From Aliamphritea hakodatensis (lineage in GTDB: Bacteria; Pseudomonadota; Gammaproteobacteria; Pseudomonadales; Balneatricaceae): a DNA stretch of 64,000 bases. Below the pieces are notes generated by a model that did no database searches, was not told the origin of the DNA, and worked only from the letters and a program-made list of their open reading frames with translations. Below, piece by piece: positions 53,138 to 62,372 of this stretch. The first letter of the stretch is position 1. Every line of letters begins with the position of its first letter. The stretch lies in NCBI RefSeq assembly GCF_024347195.1, contig NZ_AP025281.1, forward strand, positions 1,426,001 to 1,490,000. The letters are read 5' to 3'. The position numbers were made by a program, and so were the translations under genes.

Positions 53138-55945
53138 TCAGGGTTTGGCAGCCAGCAGATTGCTGCCAATGCTCTCAACGGTAAAGCGGCGTTCAGGCAA
53201 GTGCTGCAGTGTGTTTTGCAGATCTTCAAGTTGCAGCTCAGAGATGCTCTGGCTGAACTTTTCCCGGCTGTTAAATCCGTACTCTTTGCGATCTATTTCC
53301 CGCCAGTAACGGCCGGTCAGTTGATACAGGCTGGTTTCCTTCTGATTAATACGTGACAGCACGCTGCGCTTGTAAGTGCTCAGCTGTTCTTCTGTCATAT
53401 CTGCCAGTTGCTGTTGCATGTTCTGCAGAAAGCGATCAATTGCCTGTGCTATCTGGTCAGGATGGCTGTTGGGAGATTGAACAACAAAGGCTAGCCCGGG
53501 AACATCCTGCATTAGCAGCGGGGTTGCAAAAACAACATATCCCAGCTGTTGCTCCGTCCGCAGGCTGGTATAGAAGGGGGCTTCCAGAATTTCGCCTAAC
53601 AGCGTGTAGGCTGCCCGGGTGCTGAGGTCGGTATTTTCTCCCTGAAAATAAATGCTGATTGCTGAGTCGTTATGGGTCAGGTCCAGTGTGGTTGTGCGAG
53701 GCGCGTCAGTATCCAGCCGTTTAACGGTAATGGTGGTTTCTGCTGCGCTGTCCTGTCGGTGGGTTAAACCGGTTTCCACCCGTTGTAGCATGGATTCGGC
53801 CTCAGCCGCAGATACATTGCCGTGTGTGAGCATGCGTATGCTGCTGGTTTCAGTCAGTTTCCGGGCGTGCTGAACAACGTCTTCGAGGGTGATCTCAGCC
53901 AGTTCAGCTATCTTATCCTTTGCCCGCCAGCGGGGCATGAGTGCGTTGTAAATCTCGTCGATGGTCTGGTTATACGGTTTATCCTGAGCGCTGTTTTGCA
54001 ATTGCTCGAGATATTTTTGCCTGATTCGCTCAAAGCTTAACTGATCAAATTGCGGCTCATTAAAAGCGGCAACAATGCGTTTTAACAGGATTTCCTGTTT
54101 ATCGTTGTACCCGGTAATCCGGAAACCAAAGCCCCGCAGGTGGGAGTATATCTGCCCGCCAATTCCCGCCAGGCTGGCGTCATAAAGGGTTTCGCTCAGC
54201 TGTTCCCGGGTCATCTGAATCATCATGCTGGTGAGAACCCGGGCACGGGGATCTGTGTTGGCAACCGGGGAAAACAGTGACACAAAGGTATTTGTTTTCG
54301 GCAGGTTGAAGGTTTGATCCTGCTGATACCACAGTGTGGCGCCCGGCTTGCTGACCAGCTTAACCGGCTGGTTTTCCGGCTTGCCGGCTGCTTTCAGGTC
54401 AAGATTTTCAGCAATAAATGGATTAGCGTCCCGGTTTTTCAGGCTGGCAGGGATCGCCGGAGCCCGCCAGCGATCCAGGCGGGCCTGACTGATGGTTTCG
54501 GTTTTATATGGGGTGTCGTACCACGGGCTGGTCTTGTCGGTCTCTGCGGCAGAGTTGTAGACCGTCAGTAACATATTCTCTGGGGTAAGCCGGGCCGCAA
54601 AATCAGCAATGATTTCAGGCTGATAGTCATTCATCGAGTAGCCGACATTGAGAATCTGCGGGGTCGGGTAAAGCTGTAAACGCCTCGACAGGCTGGATAC
54701 GTAACCCAGTGCGCCCCCTTTTTCTTTAAACCTGAATGCCTGTTCTCCCAGGCGTTTTTCTTCATTATAGATACGTTCCTGAATGCCGCTGTTGCGCAGC
54801 AGCTCAATACTGGCAAATACCTGTTCAACAATGCTGTCTATACTGGCCAGGCCCGCCTGAGTCAGGTCAATGGAGATATCCAGGGTTGCCAGATTACTCA
54901 GGTCGGTGCCCTGAAATACATACAGTGAGTTGGCCAGCCCCTGGCGTTTAAGTTCGCTTAGCAGGCTGTTTTCCCCTTCGTATCCGAGCATCGAGGCCAG
55001 ATAGAACAGGGGTTTCTGGTTATAGAGCTGGCGGGTAGAGGGCAGAGGAAAGCTCAGCTTAAGTTGCTGTATTTCTTTCAGTGGCTGAATTGTCAGTTGT
55101 GCGGGTAAGTCTTCCCCTGCGAACAGGGGCAGGTCAGAAGAGGGGGCAGCCGTGCCGTGGTTCAGTACCGGGGTAAACTTTTCCCGAACCATATTTTCAA
55201 GCTGATCCAGCGGTTCATTGCCCAGTACCACCAGGCTCATCAGGTTAGCTGAATAGTAGTGATCGTAGAAGGCAATCAGTTCTTGCCGCAGTTGTCCGGG
55301 CTGGTCGTTATTCAGGGTATTAAGGTCTCCGACGGAAAACTGAGCATAGGGGTGTTCCGGATTCATGATTTGCTTGTAGGCATCCAGTAAACGCCGACTG
55401 TCGTCCTTAAGCTTTGACTGGTATTCAGAAAAAACCGCCTGACGTTCCCGGTCCACGTACGCTTCATCAAAGGTTGGGGATATAAAGAACTGCGCGAAGC
55501 GGTCCAGCGCCGGCGCTAACTGACCGACCGCAACATCAAAGTAGTAATTGGTGTTCTGATAGGCGGTATAGGCGTTATGGTTACCGCCATTGGCACTGAT
55601 GAACGCTTTGTAGCTGCCGGCTTCCGGGTATTTTTCGGTGCCCAGAAACAGCATGTGTTCCAGAAAGTGTGCCAGACCTTCCCGGCCTTCAGGATTTGCG
55701 TTAGAGCCTGCATTTACATCCAGTGAAGCGGCCGCTTTGTCGGCCTCCGGATCTGATATTACCAGTACTTTCATCTGGTTTGGCAGGCTGAAACTGCGAT
55801 ACAGGCGCTGATCATTGGGGCTTTTAATGATGCTTCTGTCAGTCTGACCCGGTGTTGTATCAGCCAGTGCAGCAGCCGGAACTGCTGAGCTGAGTGCCAG
55901 CGCTAAGCAGCCGGCGAATAGATGGCGTAGTGTTACCTGATGCAT
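53138..55945 (-). CDS. Periplasmic M16 (insulinase/pitrilysin) metalloprotease
   Basis: A 935-residue inverzincin. A signal peptide ends near residue 28 (AAALA). The zinc motif is HFLEH (His93, Glu96, His97), with the distal glutamate in RERQAVFSEYQ. Four M16 domains are recognisable: the active domain, the inactive second (PLPSTRQLY region), a middle domain, and a C-terminal domain with LRTEQQLGYVVF. It resembles protease III (PtrA), which degrades small periplasmic peptides. ATG 55945 is chosen to start with the signal peptide; the frame is open upstream to 55993. Confidence 0.92.
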   Translation of the reverse strand: MHQVTLRHLFAGCLALALSSAVPAAALADTTPGQTDRSIIKSPNDQRLYRSFSLPNQMKVLVISDPEADKAAASLDVNAGSNANPEGREGLAHFLEHMLFLGTEKYPEAGSYKAFISANGGNHNAYTAYQNTNYYFDVAVGQLAPALDRFAQFFISPTFDEAYVDRERQAVFSEYQSKLKDDSRRLLDAYKQIMNPEHPYAQFSVGDLNTLNNDQPGQLRQELIAFYDHYYSANLMSLVVLGNEPLDQLENMVREKFTPVLNHGTAAPSSDLPLFAGEDLPAQLTIQPLKEIQQLKLSFPLPSTRQLYNQKPLFYLASMLGYEGENSLLSELKRQGLANSLYVFQGTDLSNLATLDISIDLTQAGLASIDSIVEQVFASIELLRNSGIQERIYNEEKRLGEQAFRFKEKGGALGYVSSLSRRLQLYPTPQILNVGYSMNDYQPEIIADFAARLTPENMLLTVYNSAAETDKTSPWYDTPYKTETISQARLDRWRAPAIPASLKNRDANPFIAENLDLKAAGKPENQPVKLVSKPGATLWYQQDQTFNLPKTNTFVSLFSPVANTDPRARVLTSMMIQMTREQLSETLYDASLAGIGGQIYSHLRGFGFRITGYNDKQEILLKRIVAAFNEPQFDQLSFERIRQKYLEQLQNSAQDKPYNQTIDEIYNALMPRWRAKDKIAELAEITLEDVVQHARKLTETSSIRMLTHGNVSAAEAESMLQRVETGLTHRQDSAAETTITVKRLDTDAPRTTTLDLTHNDSAISIYFQGENTDLSTRAAYTLLGEILEAPFYTSLRTEQQLGYVVFATPLLMQDVPGLAFVVQSPNSHPDQIAQAIDRFLQNMQQQLADMTEEQLSTYKRSVLSRINQKETSLYQLTGRYWREIDRKEYGFNSREKFSQSISELQLEDLQNTLQHLPERRFTVESIGSNLLAAKP

Positions 55946-56160
55946 GGTAAATCTCTGTATTAGCTTACAGTCGTAATAATGGAGTATATCCAACTTGCGG
56001 TTTGGACAGCTGATTTTCGATATAGATCACTTATTCATTGATATTTTGCGTGTTTTTCTGGTTGCGGGGCAGGGGCTTAGTTACAATTCAGACATCAGGC
56101 GGGCTGAGCGGTTGTTCGGATCTGTTCTTTTTTATCGCACTTAATTGGAATGAGTGACAT

Positions 56161-56544
56161 ATGAACCGGGAAAAAGTGATATTTGCGTTTTTTATCGTTC
56201 TGGCGCTAACCCTTAATTTCGGCTTCTTTCTCGGTGGATTCGATGAAATAGCCCATCATAATGTGTATGAGCTGTTTGCCGCTACGATTGTCAGCATGAT
56301 CTGTACCGTGCTTAAGTTCGGCGACCGCACTCATATCGGCGCACTGATGCTGGCAACCAGTCTGGTGGCTGATTTACAGCTGGTCGTCGCGGCAATGATG
56401 TGGGGATACGGCGTGCAGATGAGTGTGGACGGTATGACCCCGGAGCTGGTCAGCAGCATTGTGTCACTGTCTGGCGGCGCGTTGCTGGCGAACGTGGTGT
56501 CCGTCGTGCTGCTTATGGTCGAGACCATTATGGTACGCCGTTAA
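56161..56544 (+). CDS. Small integral membrane protein paired with a K+ channel gene
   Basis: A 127-residue protein with about four hydrophobic helices (VIFAFFIVLALTLNFGFFLG, ELFAATIVSMICTVL, LMLATSLVADLQLVVAAMMW, GGALLANVVSVVLLMVETIM). I recall similar small proteins (possibly DUF6394) beside TrkA-type channel genes, but cannot verify it. It ends 12 bases before the channel gene, so the two are very likely co-transcribed. It may be a channel accessory subunit. Confidence 0.72.
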   Translation: MNREKVIFAFFIVLALTLNFGFFLGGFDEIAHHNVYELFAATIVSMICTVLKFGDRTHIGALMLATSLVADLQLVVAAMMWGYGVQMSVDGMTPELVSSIVSLSGGALLANVVSVVLLMVETIMVRR

Positions 56545-56556
56545 AGGCTTGCCACT

Positions 56557-58245
56557 ATGCATGATGTTCTTTATGTGCTGCTCAGGCGTCTGCGTAAACC
56601 GCTGATCACTGTGATCGTGGTGTATGCGATTGCGGTGACCGGCTTTGTACTGATACCCGGTCAGGATGATGCCGGCCAGCCCTGGCGCATGGACTTCTTC
56701 CATGCCATTTATTTTGTCAGTTTTATGGGCTCGACCATCGGTTTCGGTGAGATTCCCTACCCCTTTACAGCGCCGCAGCGTGCCTGGACGCTGGTAACCA
56801 TCTATGCAACCGTTATTGCCTGGCTATACAGTATTGGTTCCATGCTGGCGCTGATTCAGGAGCCGGGCTTTTCCCGTATCCTGCGACGCCGTTCATTCGC
56901 GAAGGAAGTGCGGAATTTTAATGAGCCTTTTTATCTGGTGTGCGGATACGGCGTCACCGGCACCGCAATCATTGCGGGGCTTTGCCAGCGGGGCATCCGT
57001 TCTGTGGTGGTGGATGTTGATCAGGAACGGATTGATGCTTTGCAGATGGATGATTTACCTATCCGGGTGCCGGGCCTGTGTGCCAATGCGTCTTTGCCGG
57101 ACGTACTGGACGATGCCGGTTTACAGCATGCTACCTGTATCGGTGTGCTGGCCCTGACGGATGATGATAATGTTAATCTGTCGATAGCTATTGCCAGTAA
57201 GCTGCTACAGCCTGAGGGGGTTGTGGTCAGCCGTACTGAGTCGGATGTCCATGCGCGCAATCTGGCGTCATTTGGCACTAACCATATTATTGATCCTTTC
57301 AGGGCCTACGCGGAATATCTTTCGCTGGTAGCTAAGTCCCCCTATATGCATCTGGTTTACGACTGGCTGGTCAACCCGTACCACCGGCCTTTATCCAGTG
57401 TGTATAAGAAGGCATCCGGGCGCTGGATTATCTGTGGTTTCGGCCGTTTTGGCCGGGCGCTGTATGATGACTTCCGGCAGGGGAATGTGGAGACCGTGTT
57501 GCTGGATGATAATCCGGCGGTGCTGGAAGGATACGAAAATACCGTGCTGGGGCTGGGGACCGAAGCGGAGACCCTGCTAAAAGCCGGTGTAGAAGATGCG
57601 GTAGCCGTTGTGGCCGGCACTCATAATGATGCGGATAACATGTCGATCATTATGACGGCAATGGAAATCAATCCGAAGCTGGTAACCGTTGTTCGCCAGA
57701 ATCTGAGTTCTAACCGGCTGGTGTTTGAGAATTCCCGGGCAGACTTTGTGATGGAGCCGGGCAGAATCATCGCGAATCGTATTCTGGCTAAACTGAAAAC
57801 CCCGCTGTTGCCGGTCTTTATCGAAAAAATGCAGCATCACGATGAAGTTTGGGCCCATACGTTGCTGAACCGTATGAGTAACATTGCCGGTGACAGGGAG
57901 CTGGACAGCTGGTCTGTGAAGGTGTCCGATGTTTCTGCGCCGGCAGTGATGGCTATGTTTGATCAGGGGATGGCGGTGAAGTTGCAGGCGCTGATGAAAA
58001 ATTCCCGGGACCGTAACCGTTCACTGCCCTGTTTTCCACTGTTGCATCGCAGGGATGGGGTACTTTCAATGCTGCCCGGTGAGCTGACCGAGCTGGAGCC
58101 GGGGGATGAGGTGTTATTTTGCGGGTTGTCGTCGGCGAAGGGACGGATGGAGTGGATTCTTAAGAATTACAATATTCTTTTCTATATTCTGACCGGAGAA
58201 GACCCGAGTTTTAACCTTCTTTCACGCATACTTAAGCGTTTCTGA
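56557..58245 (+). CDS. K+ channel protein with tandem TrkA-N (RCK) domains
   Basis: A 562-residue protein. Two N-terminal membrane helices flank a pore loop reading STIGFGEIPY in place of the classical TVGYG filter. Then come two NAD-binding TrkA-N domains: FYLVCGYGVTGTAIIAGL with the acidic VDVDQ, and WIICGFGRFGRALYDDF with LLDDNP. A C-terminal regulatory part follows (DVSAPAVMAMF, then LTELEPGDEVLFCG, a TrkA-C-like fold). It probably gates monovalent cation flow in response to nucleotides. The unusual filter makes ion selectivity uncertain. Confidence 0.88.
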   Translation: MHDVLYVLLRRLRKPLITVIVVYAIAVTGFVLIPGQDDAGQPWRMDFFHAIYFVSFMGSTIGFGEIPYPFTAPQRAWTLVTIYATVIAWLYSIGSMLALIQEPGFSRILRRRSFAKEVRNFNEPFYLVCGYGVTGTAIIAGLCQRGIRSVVVDVDQERIDALQMDDLPIRVPGLCANASLPDVLDDAGLQHATCIGVLALTDDDNVNLSIAIASKLLQPEGVVVSRTESDVHARNLASFGTNHIIDPFRAYAEYLSLVAKSPYMHLVYDWLVNPYHRPLSSVYKKASGRWIICGFGRFGRALYDDFRQGNVETVLLDDNPAVLEGYENTVLGLGTEAETLLKAGVEDAVAVVAGTHNDADNMSIIMTAMEINPKLVTVVRQNLSSNRLVFENSRADFVMEPGRIIANRILAKLKTPLLPVFIEKMQHHDEVWAHTLLNRMSNIAGDRELDSWSVKVSDVSAPAVMAMFDQGMAVKLQALMKNSRDRNRSLPCFPLLHRRDGVLSMLPGELTELEPGDEVLFCGLSSAKGRMEWILKNYNILFYILTGEDPSFNLLSRILKRF

Positions 58246-58353
58246 ACTTTATATTTGCCGGTTATACCGCTACTATCTTGACTGAAATAATCTGGCGGCC
58301 GTTATGTAAGCGAGTAACTGTTGCTGAAAAATCAGCATGATTCAGGAGATGAT

Positions 58354-59259
58354 ATGCGTACCCTGTTAGTAACTCTTTTTGCCTGTATTCTAAGCTTTGG
58401 TCTGGTTGCACCGGACGCAGAGGCCAAGCGGTTCGGTGGCGGTAAGAGCTTTGGTAAATCTTTTTCTACCCCTAAATCGGCTAAGCCTGCAGCAGCGCCT
58501 ACCAGCCAGAAAACGGCAACAAATACAGCGGGCAAGACTGCCCAGGGCAAAAAACGCAGTGGCTTTGGTGGTCTGATGGCGGGTCTGCTGGCCGGTGGTC
58601 TGTTAGGTGCAATGTTCTTTGGTGACGGTTTCGACGGTATCCAGTTCATGGATATTTTGCTGGTGGGCTTACTGGCCTTTGTGGCGTTCAAGATATTCTC
58701 GATACTTAAGAAGGGCTCCCGGCCAAATTATGCCGGCGCAGGTGCCGGTATGGGCGGCCTGAGCCAGCAGAGCGCTCAGCAACCGCAGAACTTTAAAACG
58801 TCTGAACCACAGAATTTCCAGGCGTCTGAGCCGGTGGCCAAGCCTTCACGTTTTAACAGCGGTGGCTTTGGTGGCCGTGGTTTCGTTTTACCGAACTGGT
58901 TTAACGAAAACAGCTTCCTGGAAGGCGGCAAGCAGCATTTTGCGCACCTGCAAAAGGCATGGGACAGTAATGACTGGGACGATATTCAGACATATGTGTC
59001 CCCGGATGTGCTGCATCATCTGCAGACTGAGCGTGCAAAACTGGCTGAAGCCCAGCATACGGAAGTGGTATCGGTGATGGCTGAGATGGCTAACTTCATC
59101 GATAACGGTGATCATGTAATTGCCACCATCAACTTCTATGGCTGGATGAAAGAAGACAGTGATCAGACCACTGAATTCAGTGAGTTGTGGCACCTGATGC
59201 GTGACATGTCTCAGGAAAATGCCGACTGGATGATCGTGGGCATCGAACAGCCTTCCTGA
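58354..59259 (+). CDS. Tim44-like domain protein
   Basis: A 301-residue exported or membrane protein. A signal peptide (RTLLVTLFACILSFGLVAPDAEA) is followed by a basic KRFGGGKSFGKSFSTPK segment. Two hydrophobic stretches come next (GGLMAGLLAGGLLGAMFFG and MDILLVGLLAFVAFKIFSIL), then a Gln-rich linker. The C-terminal Tim44-like domain has FAHLQKAWDSNDWDDIQTYVSPDVL. In bacteria this family is of unknown function. ATG 58354 with AGGAG upstream is used rather than an earlier TTG at 58321. Confidence 0.88.
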   Translation: MRTLLVTLFACILSFGLVAPDAEAKRFGGGKSFGKSFSTPKSAKPAAAPTSQKTATNTAGKTAQGKKRSGFGGLMAGLLAGGLLGAMFFGDGFDGIQFMDILLVGLLAFVAFKIFSILKKGSRPNYAGAGAGMGGLSQQSAQQPQNFKTSEPQNFQASEPVAKPSRFNSGGFGGRGFVLPNWFNENSFLEGGKQHFAHLQKAWDSNDWDDIQTYVSPDVLHHLQTERAKLAEAQHTEVVSVMAEMANFIDNGDHVIATINFYGWMKEDSDQTTEFSELWHLMRDMSQENADWMIVGIEQPS

Positions 59260-59272
59260 TTGATCAGGCGAT

Positions 59273-59310
59273 AAAAAAGGCGCTGTTCCCTCAGGAACCG
59301 CGCCTTTTTT
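59273..59310. terminator. Bidirectional terminator between the Tim44-like gene and yaaA
   Basis: AAAAAAGGCGC pairs with GCGCCTTTTTT; an inner GTTCC/GGAAC extends the stem. A and T runs on both flanks serve both convergent genes. Confidence 0.92.
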
Positions 59311-59327
59311 GTATCTGTAACCTGTAT

Positions 59328-60104
59328 TTACAGGGCTTCTTTCCGGGTGAATACCCAGGTGTCACCTTTGGAAAGGCTTTCATCATACTGATAGCCAGCC
59401 AGATCGAATCCTTTCAGGTCTTCAGCATTCTGTATACGGTTTTCAATGGCGTAGCGGCACATCAGACCGCGGGCTTTTTTAGCAAAGAAGCTGATGATCT
59501 TATACTGGCCGTTTTTCCAGTCTTTAAATACCGGGGTAATGACCCGGCCGTTGAGGCCTTTAGGCTTGACCGATTTAAAATACTCGGTGGAAGCAAGGTT
59601 AACCAGTTCTTCACTGTTCAGTGCCTGCAACTGTTCGTTCAGAGCAGCGGTGATCACATTGCCCCAGAACGCATACAGATCTTTCCCCTGCGGATTGGCC
59701 AGCTTGGTACCCATTTCCAGCCGGTAAGGCTGCATCAGGTCCAGTGGCCGGAGTAAACCGTATAAGCCGGACAGGATACGTAAATGCTGCTGAGCAAAGT
59801 CGAGATCTTCTTCGCTGAAAGCAGGGGCATTCAGGCCGGTATATACATCGCCGTTGAAGGCCAGTACCGCCTGTTTGGCGTTGTCGGTGGTGAAGTCCGG
59901 ATGCCAGCTCTGGTAGCGGGCAACATTCAGTGCTGACAGTTTATCGCTGAGCTTCATCAGTTCGGCAATATCCTGCACCGCAAACTCTTTCAGCTGCTCA
60001 ATCAGCTTAGCAGCGTGGTCCAGATGGTCTGGCTGGCTGTAAGTGTTGGTGGTTGCAGGGGGGTCGTAGTCCAGATTTTTTGCTGGAGAAATAACAAGTA
60101 GCAT
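59328..60104 (-). CDS. yaaA: Peroxide stress protein YaaA
   Basis: A 258-residue protein of the YaaA/DUF328 family: it opens MLLVISPAKNLDYD and contains AFNGDVYTGL, LSGLYGLLRPLDLMQPYRLEMG, FWGNVIT, FFAKKARGLMCRYAI and the GYQYDESLS end. In E. coli it lowers free iron and DNA damage during H2O2 stress and binds DNA. Length and motifs are complete. Single gene with a short AT-rich region upstream. Confidence 0.95.
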   Translation of the reverse strand: MLLVISPAKNLDYDPPATTNTYSQPDHLDHAAKLIEQLKEFAVQDIAELMKLSDKLSALNVARYQSWHPDFTTDNAKQAVLAFNGDVYTGLNAPAFSEEDLDFAQQHLRILSGLYGLLRPLDLMQPYRLEMGTKLANPQGKDLYAFWGNVITAALNEQLQALNSEELVNLASTEYFKSVKPKGLNGRVITPVFKDWKNGQYKIISFFAKKARGLMCRYAIENRIQNAEDLKGFDLAGYQYDESLSKGDTWVFTRKEAL

Positions 60105-60204
60105 GGTTGTGAATATACCCGGCCAGTGAATTTGTCATGATGGTAAACCACTGGCCGGCAAACTGAAAGTTTAGAAAGTGTATCGTCAGGATAGGGAATA
60201 TTAA

Positions 60205-60438
60205 TCAGGCATGGAGCCGGGTATTCAGTTCATCCACAGCTTCCGACCAGTCGGAATCGAAATCCAGTGATTCTTTTATGAAGCTTGCCTGGCTCGGTGT
60301 CCAGAAGCTGGCTTCGTCGAGGCGGACTCGCTGGCTGAAAAGGGTATGGGTGCGGATAAACTGATCAATTTCATGATCTTCACTGGGCAGTCCCAGCTGA
60401 GCGAACAGCGTATTGATACTGTGTAATGAGCGATCCAT
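60205..60438 (-). CDS. DUF2789 family small protein
   Basis: A 77-residue protein matching DUF2789: it opens MDRSLHSINTLFAQLGLPS and contains FWTPSQASFIKESLDFDSDW. Soluble, cytoplasmic, function unknown. The Shine-Dalgarno GGAGG sits just before ATG 60438. No obvious operon partner. Confidence 0.88.
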   Translation of the reverse strand: MDRSLHSINTLFAQLGLPSEDHEIDQFIRTHTLFSQRVRLDEASFWTPSQASFIKESLDFDSDWSEAVDELNTRLHA

Positions 60439-60514
60439 AAAGGGCCTCCGTCAGGGGATTTAATTACGGGTGCCCTAAAAAGCCTAGCGGGTTAGCCGGA
60501 CTTGTCAAAAGTGA

Positions 60515-60805
60515 TCAGTTTTCGCGGTCGCCGGTTTTATGCTTTTTTTCAATGGTGCGGAAGATGGCGGTGGAGCCGGCGGTGCCGATCATAACGAGAA
60601 TGGCAACAATCATGGGGGCAGTTGCTTCGCCGACAACCCGTGAATACATGGCGGATAACAGAAAGCCACCGATAAAACATAACGCCGCCATCAGCAGGCG
60701 GTTAACCAGGGTAGCGGGTTTTTTATCTGGCCCGGTGGCGATCAGAAAAGCCAGTGAGCCCAGTGCAGAGGCCAGTACAATCCATGACGGGAGCAGTTCG
60801 GTCAT
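60515..60805 (-). CDS. Small three-helix membrane protein of unknown function
   Basis: A 96-residue protein with three hydrophobic helices (SWIVLASALGSLAFLIA, LLMAALCFIGGFLLSAMY, APMIVAILVMIGTAGSTAIF) and a charged C-terminal tail (KKHKTGDREN). ATG 60805 with AAGGAA upstream is chosen over an in-frame ATG at 60829. No family recognised. It is separated from the DUF2789 gene by 76 bases on the same strand. Confidence 0.72.
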   Translation of the reverse strand: MTELLPSWIVLASALGSLAFLIATGPDKKPATLVNRLLMAALCFIGGFLLSAMYSRVVGEATAPMIVAILVMIGTAGSTAIFRTIEKKHKTGDREN

Positions 60806-60892
60806 GTCGGTTCCTTTCAGTGTTATCACAAAGTCCGGGATTATACCCCGGGGCCGGTACTGAACCCAGTGTTAAAGTGCTGAAATCGTTAC

Positions 60893-60927
60893 GCCTATAG
60901 TCGGGTTCAGAGTAGGGCGTATAGTCG
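60893..60927. repeat. Near-identical 11-bp repeats upstream of trpS
   Basis: GCCTATAGTCG (60893-60903) and GCGTATAGTCG (60917-60927) are 24 bp apart and each contains a TATAGT -10-like box, in the 267-bp gap between the three-helix protein gene and trpS. They may be alternate promoters or an operator; no good -35 is seen for either. Confidence 0.35.
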
Positions 60928-61072
60928 CAAGGTGGTGGAGAAAAAGCGTGTCTGTGCGTTTCTAATTAAGCCGCCAGCGAGTATCATGGATGGCCTTATT
61001 CCAGGTACCGCTATTGATCAGGTGCCGGCCTTTTTTGAGATTTGTAATTTTTCAGACCTAAGCAGAATTCAG

Positions 61073-62350
61073 ATGACTAAACAGACTGTTCTTACTGGTA
61101 TAACAACCACCGGTACCCCGCACATTGGTAACTATTTAGGGGCGATCAAGCCTGCGATTGAAGCAAGCCTGAACAGTGACTTTAACAGTTATTTTTTCCT
61201 GGCGGATTTTCATGCCCTGATCAAGTGTCATGATCCGGAACGTGTCGCGCGTTCTACCCGGGAGATTGCCGCGACGTGGCTGGCGCTGGGGCTGGACACC
61301 GATAAAGCAACCTTTTACCGCCAGACGGATATTCCGGAAATTACCGAGCTGACCTGGATTCTGACCTGCATGACGTCAAAGGGGCTGATGAACCGCTCCC
61401 ATGCCTATAAAGCGTCTGTCGATGCAAACCGTGAAGCGGGTAAGCAGGAAGATGATGATGTCACTATGGGGTTGTTCAGCTACCCGATTCTGATGGCCGC
61501 GGACATCCTGATGTTTAATGCGGATATTATTCCGGTGGGCAAGGATCAGATTCAGCACATTGAAATGGCCCGTGATATTGCCGGACGTTTCAATCATACC
61601 TATGGCGAACTGTTTAATCTGCCGCAGGCTCAGGTTGATGAACAGACTCAGCTGATCCCGGGTCTGGACGGCCGTAAGATGTCCAAGAGCTATGACAATA
61701 CGATTCCTTTGTTTGCCAGCTCAGATGATCTTTACAAACTGATCAAGCAGATTAAGACTGATACGCTGGAGCCGGGTCAGCCTAAGGATGCGGACGACAG
61801 CACAATCTTTCAGCTGTTTGCCAACTTTGCCACCGAGGCAGAACAGGCTGATATGCGCCGTCAGTTCGAAAACGGTATCGGCTGGGGGGATGCTAAGAAG
61901 CAGCTTTTCGAATATCTGGATGCCTACCTGACCAAACCCCGTGAAGAATATAACCGTCTGATGCAGGACATGGCTTTCGTTGAGCAGCAATTGCATAAAG
62001 GGGCAGCCAAAGCCCGTGAGTTTGCAACCCCGTTCCTGGCGCAGGCGCGTATTGCTGCCGGTATCCGTCCGCTGACCTACACTGAAGCGGCACCGCAACA
62101 GCAGGAAGAGCAGAAGAAAGAAAAATCCGCCGAGCAGATTGCCCGGGCTGAAGAAGGCCGCCGTCGCGGTATTCTGATGCAGCTTAAATCAGTGCTGGAG
62201 CAGGTCGCGCAGGCTGATGATAAAGCCGCTGCAGCCCGTGACGTGCTGGCCGCTAAAGCCGCTGAAGTTGAAGGCCTGAAGAAAAAAGCGAAGCAAAAGG
62301 CCCAGAACGAGCTGGATGTTCTGCAGGAAGAGTTCGCTCAGTATCTGTAA
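61073..62350 (+). CDS. trpS: Tryptophanyl-tRNA synthetase with C-terminal extension
   Basis: A class I aminoacyl-tRNA synthetase, 425 residues, charging tRNA-Trp. The HIGH-type motif is PHIGN (His17) and the KMSKS motif is KMSKS at 202-206; the ACTMTSKG-like stretch reads CMTSKGLMNRSHAYK. ATG 61073 is used; the frame is open upstream to 60932 but those residues are not part of the family. The last 80 or so residues form a Lys/Ala/Gln-rich helical tail absent from the 334-residue E. coli enzyme; pseudomonad enzymes of similar long form exist as I recall. Confidence 0.94.
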   Translation: MTKQTVLTGITTTGTPHIGNYLGAIKPAIEASLNSDFNSYFFLADFHALIKCHDPERVARSTREIAATWLALGLDTDKATFYRQTDIPEITELTWILTCMTSKGLMNRSHAYKASVDANREAGKQEDDDVTMGLFSYPILMAADILMFNADIIPVGKDQIQHIEMARDIAGRFNHTYGELFNLPQAQVDEQTQLIPGLDGRKMSKSYDNTIPLFASSDDLYKLIKQIKTDTLEPGQPKDADDSTIFQLFANFATEAEQADMRRQFENGIGWGDAKKQLFEYLDAYLTKPREEYNRLMQDMAFVEQQLHKGAAKAREFATPFLAQARIAAGIRPLTYTEAAPQQQEEQKKEKSAEQIARAEEGRRRGILMQLKSVLEQVAQADDKAAAARDVLAAKAAEVEGLKKKAKQKAQNELDVLQEEFAQYL

Positions 62351-62372
62351 CCCGGAAATGACGGAGTAACCT

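Noticed and set aside
55946..56160. Possible divergent promoters between the M16 protease and the membrane protein gene
   Set aside because: TACAAT-like boxes are present but no correctly spaced -35 was found.
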